A DNA stretch of 64,000 nucleotides from Desmodesmus armatus (GCA_007449985.2 VIIQ02000121.1:248001-312000), one strand, 5' to 3'; shown: positions 33,436 through 44,671, counted from the stretch's first letter. Notes: generated by a model not told the origin, from the sequence alone. Numbers and translations are program-made.

Positions 33436-36287
33436 TCAACCAATCACTGCCTTGGTGTGCTCGTTGTCCAGGAACCTACAGCAACACACCGCAAACACAA
33501 CATAGTCGGGCAATGGATGTACATATGCAACACAAAGGACTAGGCACTGCACCCAGCACGCAATCTACATACAGACCCCAGCAAGGAATTGATTGCACCA
33601 GCTGCGATCACTACGGTGCTTCTTTAACCCCAGCTCAACCAGGGGGTGACAAGACCCACCAAAATACGCAGCCTGAAAGGCGGGGGGGGGGGGGGGGCGT
33701 GACACAGCTGGCCCAAGCTTACATCAACTAGAATGATAGCGCTGGAATCATCGCACTGGGTCACACGCGACTGATCCAGAATGATGATTCCAGTGCTACC
33801 GTTTTGAAGCGTAAGCTGTAAGCTTGGGCCAGCTGTGTCACGCCCCCCCCCCCCCCCCCACACACACACTTTGGATGGTGGAGGGATTGGCTGGATGCAC
33901 ACTCTGTGTCAACACACACACACACCAAAGTCCTTATATTCCCTGTGCCCTGCCCACCTGTACTCTGGCACCTCCAGGTTGTATGGTGCAGGTCCCTTCC
34001 TGATGCGGCCAGAGATGTCGTAGTGGGTTCCGTGGCAGGGGCAGAACCAGCCGTTGTAGTCACCGGCACCGGCAATGGGCACACAGCCCAGGTGGGTGCA
34101 CACACCAATGACCACAAGGTACTGCACACAACAGCACATCACAAAGACGGTCAGCGAAAACATTTCACAATGGTCGCCTGCACGCACACGGTTGGGGTGA
34201 GGGCAGCTTGCAACTCAGTTCCAAGGCTGCTTCTAGGGCTGTCAGATCAGGCAGCCGCATGCTGCCCCCTGCAACGCGCCCAGTGCAGCATCATGTGCCC
34301 CCCAAGCAAAGCGGTGGCAGCACTGTCAAACCAAAACATAACCGCAGTGCATGCTCCAAACCCAAAATGTCACATTCTAGCAAGTGCTGTGTGTTGACAG
34401 GTCCTGATCACCTTGGGGTCCACCACGCGCTCTGCGTCAGTCTGTGGGTCACGGAAGCCAGTGATGTCCTCCCCCTCTGCCAGGGCAATCTCCTCCGGGG
34501 TGCGGTAGCGGATGAACACAGGCTTGCCACGCCACTTCACAGTCACGGTCTGGGGGGGGAGGGCATGGGTTGGGGTTGGGGAAAGGAGATGAGGGCATGA
34601 TGTCAGGAGTTTGGATGAGGGTGTCGGGGATAGAAGCCAGATAGGGCGAAAACAACTGCTGCGGAGACTCAAACAGCTCGGGTGTGCATAGCGAGGGAGC
34701 AATGGGGTTGAACTGGGTGACAGGCGGGACAATTTCGACAGAGGTGGACACTTCCATTCACCAGGGTTGTGGGCAGCAGCTGCATTGCAGGTGACTCAAT
34801 GTGCCACCAGGCACCCAGGGAACCCTTGAAGGGGAGGCGGGTGCAACTCACGCCCCCCTGCTGGACAGCAGCTGTCAACCCCAAATGTGTGCAGCTTCCT
34901 GTCTGCACATGTCTGCCTCCGCCCATTGCCTGCCCCCCATGGTTCTCCGCTTCAGCTGCTTACAGAACCCCTGCTGCTGCTGGTGCTGGTGCTGCTGCTG
35001 GATCATCTGCTGCTGGATTATCTGTTGCTGCTGCTGCTGCTGCTGAATTTGCTGCTGCTGCTGCTGCAACAACAGCTGCTGCTCACCTCTCCCTCGTTGA
35101 TGCCGGAGAGGTCCACCTCCAGACTGGCCATAGCCAGCACATCAGCAGCAGCCTGAATACATACAACCACGCATGCACACATACACACAAAAACACACCA
35201 GGCACCCTTGAGCCATCGTGCCTGCTGCATAGGGTGTGTTGGCAAGCTGCCTAAAGCTGATGCACGGCACAAGCCCTAGTTGCTTCCCTGCTGGTGTGGC
35301 ACCCTCTGCGTCAGGACTTTGCTGGCTGCGTCCAGCAGGTCAATTCAGCTGGAGCCCCAACGCATGCCCAAACCCTGCATCCACGTGACTTGCTGTCAGC
35401 TGCACCAACTGCTTGCGTTGCTGCTTTGCCACATGAACAGGGGGCCGCTGCTGCTGCTGCAGACTGCTGCAGACTGACTGCCTGCCTGCCCCAGCTGCAG
35501 GTGTGTGTTGGGCCGATGTGGGGTCAGCTTTTTACTCACGCTCATCGACAAGATGAACTTGAGTGCCAGCAGACGGGCTGCTGTGGCGTAGAAGAAGCGG
35601 CCAGCTGCTGTCACCAGGAGGGCTGGAGACTTCATGTCCAGTCCTGGGGCATAGCGCTTGTGGTTGCTCTCATCGTATCTGCATAACGGTCGATTCATCA
35701 GCTTACGTCGTCGATACGTGATTATCTTACAGATCCATGTGGTTTGCAGTGAAGGAAAGGGTGCGCTCAGCTGGCATCTGTCCACCATCCAGTCTGCTGC
35801 TGTCATGACATGCAGCTGCTGTGGATGCAGTCCATTGACGTGCAGGCACTCCGAGGCGTTATTAACAGCCAACAAATTATGGCCTGACACCACAGAAGCG
35901 GCTCCTGCTGTCAGATGCTGATGCTACCACCCCACTCACGAGATGATGTGATTTGGGGTGCGTCCCAGCTTGTCGCAAGGTGTCAGCCCAGAGGGCTTCA
36001 ACGTGGCAACATCGGAGGCGTAACCTGCACACGTGAGACCCAGACACTGGGAGATGAGCATCGCGGAGTAGAGGAGGATCTGGTGTGCCAGCTTTTTCTC
36101 GCCGAAGCCACGCACTCCTTAAGAAGCTGCTGTACGCTCCAAAGTGGTTGCCAGAGCTGCTGGGAGTGGCATCTGCCTGCCAGAGGCCCGATGGGCTTGG
36201 GATTGCTGCATTGCAGATCGGTGCCAGAGCCTCTGATGTGTTCAGGAGCCTGGGCACCAGGCTAGCGAAGCCCCTGCGGAGAGCCAT
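33436..36287 (-). CDS. RIP1: Mitochondrial Rieske iron-sulfur protein of complex III
   Basis: Seven exons on the minus strand: 36287-36116, 36024-35940, 35678-35540, 35152-35087, 34549-34412, 34121-33958, 33475-33436; 267 residues, normal for the family. The presequence ([15 protein letters not shown]) is typical of mitochondrial import. Exon 3 carries the hinge and membrane helix (KRYAPG to [10 protein letters not shown], about 93-132). The cluster-binding domain has [19 protein letters not shown] (C208, H210, C213), CPCHGTHYD (C227, C229, H230), [16 protein letters not shown] and a last exon [12 protein letters not shown]. Ligands are C208, H210, C227 and H230; C213-C229 is the disulfide. 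It transfers electrons from ubiquinol to cytochrome c1 in the inner membrane. The 91 bp first intron was placed by phase and is the least certain junction. Confidence 0.92.
33682..33859. repeat. Snap-back inverted repeat in the last Rieske intron
   Basis: A 178 bp fold-back: a G16 run plus CGTGACACAGCTGGCCCAAG (33682-33722, arm ending CTTAC) is matched by GTAAG through TGTGTCACG plus a C17 run (33818-33859). The inner part also pairs (AGCGCTGGAATCATC with GATGATTCCAGTGCT, one mismatch). It sits wholly inside intron 33957-33476. Confidence 0.85.
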
Positions 36288-36535
36288 CTTGACAACTTGA
36301 GTGTGCTGGACAGGCTGCAGCATCTGCCTGTGCAGCCGTGTTCAAGTCCCATTGCTGTTACCTTGTCACGTGCAACAGTCAACGAGTGGAAGTGTGAGAC
36401 TTGGTACTGCAACTCCTCCCCATCACTCCACTCTCTCTCCTCTCCACTACATCCCTCCTCAAGCTGCAACCTTGACACATCCACACACTGATGCACACGC
36501 ACTGCACGTGCGACACACATACAATGACAAGAGGG
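36288..36535. promoter_or_regulatory. Rieske upstream region / reductase 3' flank
   Basis: 248 bp between the reductase stop (36536) and the Rieske ATG (36287), both genes reading leftward. It includes a pyrimidine-rich tract on the plus strand (36410-36465). Confidence 0.4.
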
Positions 36536-36548
36536 TCACCAATCAAGC

Positions 36549-36579
<31 letters not shown>

Positions 36580-39500
36580 AGGGGGGAACAACATGTGCCC
36601 TGCTACCATTCGCCACCCGTTCCCAGCCGTATACATCCGTGCTGGGCGGCGTTGCTCCTTCATAGACAGCATCCAGGTCCAACAAATCTTCCTCGTCCAG
36701 TTCAAACCTGGACTAAACACCCGACAGGTGTCCTGCACACACATCACACACAGCAGCACACAGGACACACGTCACATACGAACAATGCTGGGTGCCTAGA
36801 TAGAGATAATCCATGACAGCCTGTGCAGCATACATCATGCACCGGCATGCTTAGTCCTGCAACCATGCAATCGCAGTATCTTTGAAGCGTCTGCAGGCGG
36901 GTTGTATCAAGGAGTGGCAGCAGCCCTGCACTTGAACCCAGCAAGTGTGGCTGACAACGTTGACAGATGCGCATGCAGACCATGTCGGCAGCACCTACGC
37001 CGCTGCCGCTGCCAATGCCAACAGGGCCCCCTCACTCCCTCACTCCACACCTACCTTTAAGTGTGTTGCGTTGCGCGCACCCTGGACAATTGCCGACACA
37101 CCGGGCTGCTGCAGCACCCATCGCGCAGCAACAACAGAGGGGCTCACGCCGTGCTTCTCCCCAATATCGTGCAGCACCTGCAACCAATGCCATGCAAGGG
37201 TGGTCCTCCTGAGCAACCTTGCATTGATGGCTTGGGTGGCAGCGGCTCCTAGCACACCCTACACACATGATGGGTTGTCCGGCTGTGAATTGCATGCATG
37301 AGCTTTGAATCCTCTGCCTCATTTAATTGAAGAAGATAATTTGGCCTATGTGCTCACTGAAACCTGTGAGCGCAATTGTTGTGCAAGCCACCGTACAGGA
37401 GCCTGCAGTCAGGTCCAGCCAGCCAGATCCTTGGCATCATGATGCCGCCAGAACGTCATCGCCTCCCATGAATCTTCTTGTGAAGCAGCACCAGCCCCCC
37501 CCCCTCCAGCTCCCTTTCCTTCTCCTCCCCCTCCCTCCCACCCTGCCTCCTTCCCCCCACTCCCTTACGCCCCCCCCCCCTACCGCCTCCCGCCCCCCTC
37601 CTCACTGCCCCCCTCCCCTCCTCACTGCCCCCCCCCCCCCCCCCCCCCCCCGCTGCCCTGCTTCACCTGCAGCACGTCCTGCATCCAGCCCCAGCCCCCC
37701 AGCTGCTTCAGCAGCGTGCCATAGCGCGCCTTGCTCAGCGTGTCAATGCGCGCCCTGCGGCAACAGCAGCAGTAGCAGCCACACAGGCCCAGCATTGCTT
37801 TCTATTGGAGTGCACCCTCAGCAAGCAAAACAAGCAATGTACGCCATGGCCATTGGCATCCTGTTTTCAATTCCGTCACTTGCATGCAGCGGCTGCAGGT
37901 AGCCCTGGATCACTGCCACTCAGTGAGAAGTGATTGTGAGAGCGTTATAGGGGGGGGGGGGCACTCACTTGTCAGCGGGCAGAGGGCGCGTGGGGGGGGG
38001 GGATATAAAGAAAGAGGGAGAAACATCTCACTCACTTGTCAGCGGGCAGGTCCCTGAAGCGTTCTGACAGGAAGCCCCCGCCAGTGTGCCATACGCCAGC
38101 AGGGCTATGCCACGCTGCTCACAGAAGCGTGACAGAAACAGCTCAGGCCGCCTGTCAATCACACTGTAGGACACCTACAAGCAGCACAGCACAGCGCAGC
38201 ACAGCATGCCATTCTAAGAAAACACTTCATCTGCACACTCTTTCACAGCCACGGTGGAATACGGAGTTCACACAAATTCACACATACAACCAGGACACAG
38301 GCAAGCATTGTGCGGGGCAGCCAAAGACGTCATGCTGCACCAGCACCCCAAAACAATTGCCAGGCCCATGTCAACAGCCCCTCAACTGCCCAAAGAAGCA
38401 TTACTAACCCCTATTAGTTTGTAACCATACCGACCAGACTACAAACATGCAGTCTGTTTCCTCAACAAACCTCGTCACGCCCACCACATGGCACACAGCA
38501 TGTTTCATCCCTGCAACTTGAAACTCTCGCCCACAAACTTGCGTTCATATCAGTCCCCCCCCCACCCGCGCACATCTATCATTGGGTCCCACCTGGTTAC
38601 TGACTGGCTTGACCCCAGCATCCAACAGGGCCAGCAGCATCGGCACGTCAAAGTTTGACACCCCAGCTGCTTGATCAGCCCCTCCTGCTGCAACTGACTC
38701 AGCACCTTGGCAGCAGACACAAAGCCAGGAGGCGGCGGCTGACCCTTGCTGCTGCTGCCTCGGCTGCCGCCTGCTGCTGCTGCTGCTGCTGCTGGCTGCT
38801 GTACCGGCGGCTCCCAGTGCAGCTGCAGTAGGTCTATGCTGGTGACACCTAGACGGGCTATGGAGGACCGCACACGCTGCAGCATGGATGATAGAGATAT
38901 CAGCAGCAACAGTATGCGCAGTGTGGGTTTGCAGGTGCAATTTGGGTGTGCAGGTGCAGTTGTGCTGCGCAACAGCTGCAGCTTCAAGCCGCCCTGTCTT
39001 CTGAGCGAACTGGCGTGCAGCAGTTCGCAACCAACACCAGCCATGGAGTCCTGTATCTGCCGTATTTGGCCCTGGCATACACATATGTGTACTTCAGGTC
39101 CCTAGCCAGTGCACAGCGCGACCGCACCCCCCCACTGCACTCACGTATTCTATGTTTTCCCTCCGCAGGTCAACAGCAGCAGGTGGTGTCATGAAGCTGA
39201 GCTTCGTCATGACCTGCACACAACAGCACACACGTAGCATCCCAACTTAGACAACAAGCTGCTGCTGAACTAACCCCCAACGGTACCAAGTCATCCATTC
39301 GATACCACAGAGTGACCCGCACCACACAGTCGTGTTTTCCCGCCAAAAGAACCCGTGATAGAAACAAAGAGCAAAGAATGAGTCAAGGTGTCTTCTAGCA
39401 ATAGGGATGGCACAGAAGTGAGAGTGCACAGGCACCCACCTGTGTGGAGAATGCAGCCTCAGGGTTAAGCCTGAGGTGCTGCCCCACCATCAGCTCACTG

Positions 39501-40658
39501 CCGCCGTAATTGTCAGCGGTGTCGACGGTGGTGATGCCTGCACAGCAACACACGGCCCACCCACAGCACTTCAGGCACTCAGCGGCAGCCCTCAGAGGCC
39601 ATGGTGCATTGTCATCGTGATCTGCACGCCGAGCACAGCCGACGCACAGAGGCACTGCTGCTAGCACTTTGACACTTGGGCGGCATGTCATGGCATGCCT
39701 TGGCTGCTTGGTTGGGAGTGAGTCGCGCGAGCTCCGCGCTTGAGGCGCCTGCCCTGCCGCTGCTGTGTTGGCATAAGGCAACCCGCACTGCATGACCATC
39801 TGCTGCACACAGCCTGTCACGCAGCCCCATCCCCCATCCTCCTCCAGCAGGTAATGGGTGTGGGGGGGGGGGCAGAGTGAGTGTGGAAAGGGCTAGAGGA
39901 GGGGGACAAGGGAAGGTTGAGACTGAGAGGGGGGTGGTGGGAGATGAAGAGGGGCTGGGGCAGGTAGGCAGGGTACATCAGGGGCCAAGGGGGGAGGGGG
40001 CGTATGTCTCACCTGCTCTACAGTACAGGTCCAGGTCTTGTATCGCTGCTGCCCCGCTGGTGCGGTCTGACAAGGCATCACCCCTGCACAGGCAGCACAG
40101 CAGCGACCAGCGAGGGTCAGGCCTGTGTTTGCACCGCCTGCTTACGATACTGCGTGTGCCTGCTGCTGTGGCCTGCCTTGGCAGTTTGCTTAAGCTACGG
40201 TTTACTGTGCTGCTGCTGCTGCTGCGGTGCTGGATGAACAGGCACAGCTGGACTTACTTGTGCTGACCATCCAGCTGCCAACAGCCTCGAATGACCTTGC
40301 TGACTGATAGGTTGTCAGCCAGTTTGACCTTGGGCACCACTCCAGGCGCCTTCAGCTCAGCCTTAGTCTTGGATGCGAGCTTCTTTCGTTTCTTTCGCGG
40401 CTTTTTGACCGTTGCTGCTGCTCCACTGCCCACTGCTGCTGTGGCTTTGCCATCTGCCGCCGCTGCTGCCGCTGCTGTCTGCTCCTCTTCACTGGCGTCA
40501 GCTGCTGCTGCTGACAGCAGGCTTACAGTGCTGATCAATACGTCCCTGCGGCCCTGCTTGACTGAATGGACTTGTGATTGCAGACAACGGGGCCTCACTG
40601 ACTGGGGTCCTGCTGCTGCATGCCGACAGCACGGAAGGCGTCTGTGCAATGCATGCAT
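36536..40658 (-). CDS. Aldo/keto reductase, plastid-type leader, with apparent frameshifts
   Basis: Nine exons on the minus strand: 40658-40258, 40083-40013, 39537-39440, 39213-39145, 38876-38593, 38174-38036, 37754-37667, 37177-37055, 36732-36536. The ATG at 40658 starts a basic, acid-poor leader, then a Lys-rich spacer (KKPRKKRKKLASK). AKR motifs follow: SVSKVIRGCWQL, the catalytic DTADNYGGSE (Asp and Tyr), VMTKL (Lys), DLLQLHWE (His), VSNFDVPM, SVIDRRPEL, ALLAYGTL, GVSPSVVAARWVLQQPGVSAIVQGAR and FELDEEDLLDLD. These are the features of NAD(P)H-dependent oxidoreductases close to plant plastid AKRs; the substrate is unknown. Reading the family consensus needs one extra base at 38661-38664, at 38075-38079 and near 36710, each beside a C run. 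Either these are homopolymer sequence errors or the gene is decaying. The C-terminus ends in a polyPro run from G29. Confidence 0.78.
36551..36579. repeat. G29 homopolymer at the reductase 3' end
   Basis: 29 consecutive G on the plus strand (polyPro codons on the minus strand) inside the last reductase exon, followed by an A and six more G. Its length decides which of three frames reaches a stop. Confidence 0.8.
37490..37651. repeat. C-rich low-complexity tract in a reductase intron
   Basis: A C/T-only stretch with several C runs, ending in C24 at 37628-37651, in the intron between exons 7 and 8 of the reductase gene. Confidence 0.8.
37963..38048 (-). repeat. Duplicated exon end plus splice donor in the reductase gene
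   Basis: The last bases of exon 6 with its donor (CTGCCCGCTGACAA|GTGAGT on the minus strand, 38048-38031) recur 68 bp further into the intron (37982-37963), giving a second candidate donor. The DNA between contains G10-11 runs. Confidence 0.75.
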
Positions 40659-40985
40659 TTGTCAGTTGTATATAGCAGCATACAAAAGTAGTTGGACAAT
40701 GCTCTGAACGCCCTTCCTTCACTCTGCCACCTGTCCTATGTTTCCGCATTGGACGATCCCGACGATCTGTCTCCTCGCCCCACAGAACGAAGGCACGAAG
40801 CACTCAAGACCGTCGTTTACAATTTTGGGCTTATGGAAAAGATTACATGATCACTGTTGAAGCGGCATCGTCATTGTATCACACTCGCGCATTGCCACTG
40901 CTGGGGTGCTGTCCCACCCCCAGCTCAGCAATTCAGCCAACACACAGTCCGGCAAAGCAGCTGCAAACTTTTGACTGCATCCTAC
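40659..40985. promoter_or_regulatory. Divergent promoter region, reductase / mTERF
   Basis: 327 bp between the start codons of the reductase (-) and the mTERF-like gene (+). It is A/T-richer in the middle (40800-40860: TTTACAATTTTGGGC and AAAAGATTACATG). Shared control of two organelle-targeted proteins is possible but not shown. Confidence 0.4.
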
Positions 40986-43900
40986 ATGCGTTTTGTCACC
41001 AATCAAAGCGCAATCAGCAGCCGCAGCGTCGTTAAAGCAGCTGCTTCCCCAAGCACTGTTCCAGGCCACACCCTTCCCAGACGCAGAAGGCGCAAGTCCA
41101 CTGCTGCAGGCAGTGAGATCGCTCCCCAGACAGCTGTGCATCCTCAAAAGCTTCTCAATCATGTTCAATTGCTCCAACAGCAGCCTGCTGAAGTTGATGT
41201 CAGCATCAGCAGCAGCATCGACACACCTACAGCTGGCTCAGTTTCGCGCAAGCGTGTGCGTCACTCACGCATTTCAAAACTACACGAAGATGCACAGCTG
41301 CTTGTCGATTCGCTGGTCAGCAGGACGCAGCTGCCTCAATCAGTAGCTGAAAAGGTGGTGGCAGCCAGGGCCAGCACGCCCTATGTGACCAGCAACCCAG
41401 ACAAGCTGTGTGCCAGAGTGCAGGCCCTGCAGCAGCTGTTGGGGGCAGACAATGCTGAAATGGCATTGAACCGCCACCCCATTTTGGTAGCTTACAGGTG
41501 AGCACCTAAGCCTGAAAGGCAGGGGGCAGATAATGCAGAAATGGCACTGAGTTGTCCCCCTATCTGGGGGCAAACAATGCAAGAATGGCATTGAATAGCT
41601 ACCCTATCCTGGTGGCTTACAGGTAAGCACCTATGCCTGGAAGGCAGCTGAGCAGTAAGCAGCTGAATTGCACAATGACTGCAGCGTGCTGAACATGAGG
41701 GGCTTGCACAGGCACATGCATGCCACAGGGTGAGCCCCAATGCATGTAGCATGCAGGACTCCCGTCTGTGACTGCTTTGCCGTTAGGGGACCTGGGCCTG
41801 TGTGAGTGCCCTAGCTAGTGGCACAGCCACAGAGCTTTGCTCCTGTGCTTGTGACCAGAGCTAACACCCCTCACTCCCCAGGGAGCACAAGTACCAACAA
41901 ACCTGCCCCAAACTACCCCTCACACCAGCCACCCTCACCCATGGATCCCTTGACCATGCCTGCCTGCCTGCCCCACCCCCTCCTGCAGCCCCGCCACCCT
42001 GGCCTACAACTGCAGCCAGTGGCAGCTGTTCTTCGGCATGGATCAGCCATCATCTGCCGTGTGCAGTCCCCTCACGCAGCAGCTGGGTCAGGCGCGTCAG
42101 GAGGCTGTGCTGCGCAAGCTGGCGCAGAAGCCACGGCTGCTGGGGACACATGTGGAGCAGCAGGTGGCAAACCTGTACGAGGCGGGGACCATGCTGGGAC
42201 ACCAGGTGAGTTGGTGGGGGGTGGGGTTTTGGGGGAGGGTGGGGTTTTGAAAGGGATGAGGGGATGCGGCTGGGACCATGCTGGGACACCAGGTGAGGAA
42301 AGGAGGGAGGAAGTGTGGGGTTTGAAGAGAGATGAGGGGATGATGGTTTGTGAGGGGATCAGGGGCTACAGAAGCCGCGGCTGCTGGGGACACATGTAAA
42401 GCAGCAGGTGGCAAACCTGTACGAGGCAGGGACCATGCTGGGACACCAGGTGGGGGAGGGGGCAGGTTGAGGCAGGCAGGCACACACTTTGACTCATGAT
42501 GACGGCAAGATAACAAACAGGTGGCATGGTGGGCGTGCCATCGGTGTCTGGACATGATGTTTGTCGAGGGCTGTGGCTTGTACCTTGCATGCTGCAGGAC
42601 ATGCACGCCTTTGCCTACAAGGCTGCTGGCTTGGCAGGGCCCACAGATGCCATGCAGGAAAAGCTGCTGCTGGTGCTGGACACCCTCAACTCACACACAC
42701 AGCAGCTACCTGACCAACAACATCAACAGCAGCAGCACTACCAGCAGCAACAGCCTGGCGTAGTGCAGCTGCCGCCAGCGGAAGATGCGCGTGCGCAGCA
42801 GCAGGGGGAGGAGGTGTTCAGTCTGTCAGACCTGCAGGCAGCTGCCAGGAGGGACCAGAAGTGGCTGCAGCTGTCAGTGAGCACCCTGGAGCAGCGGCTG
42901 AAGGGCATACAGCAGGAGTTGGGGGTAAGCAGTGTGTCGAGGGGTGGGGTGTGTGTGTGTGTGGGGGGGGGGATGGGGGTGGGGGGGGGGGGGGTGCAAA
43001 GAGGTCAGGGGCTGGAGTCAGGTACTGTGCATGTGCAAGCACAGCTCGGCAAAATGGGTGTGCTGCTGCACAGACTGTGTGTGTTGCTGAACGAATCAGG
43101 CTTGATAAGGGTGCTTTGAGCTTGTCAGGGTCTTGTGGGGTACGCTTCTTTGTGGCTGAAATGCAGCCAAGGGGGCAAGCATCTGTGTGGCAATAGAAGG
43201 GAGTGCAAGCAGAGAGACTGGCCATGCTCATGATCACAATCCTTACTGTGTTTGCCAACTATCACTGGATTCACTTTGTCAGTCTGGACTTACGCATGTG
43301 GCTGATGCTGGTCATGTACTGCTGCTGCTGCTGTGTTGGGCTGCAGCTGTCGATGTTCCAAGTGGGCCGCATGTTCCTGCGGAACCCCTCCCTGCTGAAC
43401 AAGAAGCCCTCAACACTGGCCAGCAAGGCAGCAGCCCTCAGGGCACTGCCAGGCCTGCAGCCGGACGAGGTGGCAGCAGCCATTGCGTCCCTACCTTCCC
43501 TACTCAACCTGGACTCTCAGAGGCTTCGCGACAAGTGGCTGCGGCTGCAGCAGGTGTGGGGGTGTATGCTTGCATGTGTGGTATGCTGGGTTAGGGCTGT
43601 GGCTTCTTGCAAAGCATGTGTGCTGATGTATGCTTTGAGGTTCAGCGCGATACACTTGGCAGAGGCAGCCAGCCGGGTGATGCACACGTAGAGCCTAGGA
43701 TAGTAGGCTCGAACAGTCTTCTGGGCATGCTGTGAGATCTTGCTCTAACGTTTGCCAAGGCAGTGCAAGCATGGCCTGTAACTTTCCAACTGTACAGTAA
43801 CACCCTCACACACGTGCTGATGCACCCTTCTTTGTCTTGTTGCAGGCTGCTGACTCTCACCCTGCCTGGCGGCAAGCTCTTGACCGTTGCAGCCCCTCCG

Positions 43901-44148
43901 TCAAAGCCAGCATGCTGATCAAGGGGGAGCGCTTCTACAACCGGCTGCAGCGGGTAGTGAACCTCGGCCTGCAGGAGCATCTGACACCCTCCGCACTGTG
44001 CAATGGGTCTGACGATTACTTTGAGGCACGCATTGCTAAGATTACCGCCATAGCTGCTGCTCAAGCTGATGCTAGAGCTGCGGGTGCTGGTGCTGCGCAG
44101 CCGGCAGCATCTGAGGGTGCTGTTGTGACGCTGGGTGCAGCACTGTGA
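40986..44148 (+). CDS. mTERF-like organellar nucleic-acid-binding protein
   Basis: Five phase-consistent exons: 40986-41497, 41989-42205, 42598-42924, 43347-43553, 43846-44148; 521 residues. The N-terminus (MRFVTNQSAISSRSVVKAA, then a basic PRRRRRKS patch) fits import into plastid or mitochondrion. Helical repeats of the mTERF type follow: RVQALQQLLGADNAEMALNR with HPILVAY, AVLRKLAQKPRLLG, TLEQRLKGIQQELG with MFQVGRMFLRNPSLL, and ALRALPGLQPDEVAAAIAS with LPSLLNLD. A Gln-rich insert lies in exon 3. The family binds organellar DNA or RNA and acts in transcription termination, splicing or ribosome assembly; which applies here cannot be read. Introns 1 and 2 contain degenerate copies of the preceding exon ends. 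Confidence 0.8.
41430..41655 (+). repeat. Exon 1 end and donor copied twice into mTERF intron 1
   Basis: The exon 1 end (GGGGGCAGACAATGCTGAAATGG... to GCTTACAG|GTGAGC, then CACCTAAGCCTGAAAGGCAG) recurs partly at 41521-41563 and almost fully at 41564-41655, the last again ending GCTTACAG|GTAAGC with CACCTATGCCTGGAAGGCAG. The third copy still reads MALNSYPILVAYR. Confidence 0.85.
42126..42455 (+). repeat. Exon 2 end and donor copied twice into mTERF intron 2
   Basis: The exon 2 end (42126-42210, ending ATGCTGGGACACCAG|GTGAG) recurs as a short copy at 42272-42297 and as an 80 bp copy at 42370-42452 with few changes, again followed by GTG. The long copy still reads GTHVKQQVANLYEAGTMLGH. Confidence 0.85.
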
Positions 44149-44671
44149 CCCCCTCCCCCATTGGGCCGGGTGTGGCTGCTGCAAGATGCAGCCTCTGTAC
44201 AGTGTAGCATATCCCCCTCACGGCGTCAAGCAGTGCGGTACACACATGATGCACAGGCTTCCATAGCCTGCCATAGTGCACTCCATCCTTGTTCTGGGTC
44301 CTGATCGTGTCATTTACAGCACTCGACGCGCTGTTGTCTGGGGACCATGCTGATTTGATAATCTTGTTCGAGTTACACACACTGCATTGGTGTGATGTCA
44401 TTGGTGTGATGTGATGTGCTGTTTACCCTATTGTGGGCCACAACTTGTGGCATGTCACATGCCCTGCTGGTGTTGCTCTGTACAGCACTCCTTCAGTACA
44501 GCACGTGCACCGGTTGTCCAAGGCTGATTCCGTTCAACATCTGGAATGCCACTGTCAATAGAACAGCGTACAACATCATCATGCCTGCACGACACCCACA
44601 CCGACAACCCAAGATATTCAACTTTTGAGTCAACTTTCACAAGGCACAGGTCAACACCCACAAGCACCACC
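44149..44671. other. Intergenic, tail-to-tail
   Basis: 523 bp between the mTERF stop (+) and the stop of the 44672-46343 gene (-). I see nothing beyond probable 3' UTRs; there is a short repeat TTGGTGTGATGT at about 44389-44412. Confidence 0.5.

Noticed and set aside
34875..35072. Minus-strand polyGln frame in the Rieske gene.
   Set aside because: It is a (CTG)n/(CAG)n stretch in the intron between Rieske exons 4 and 5.
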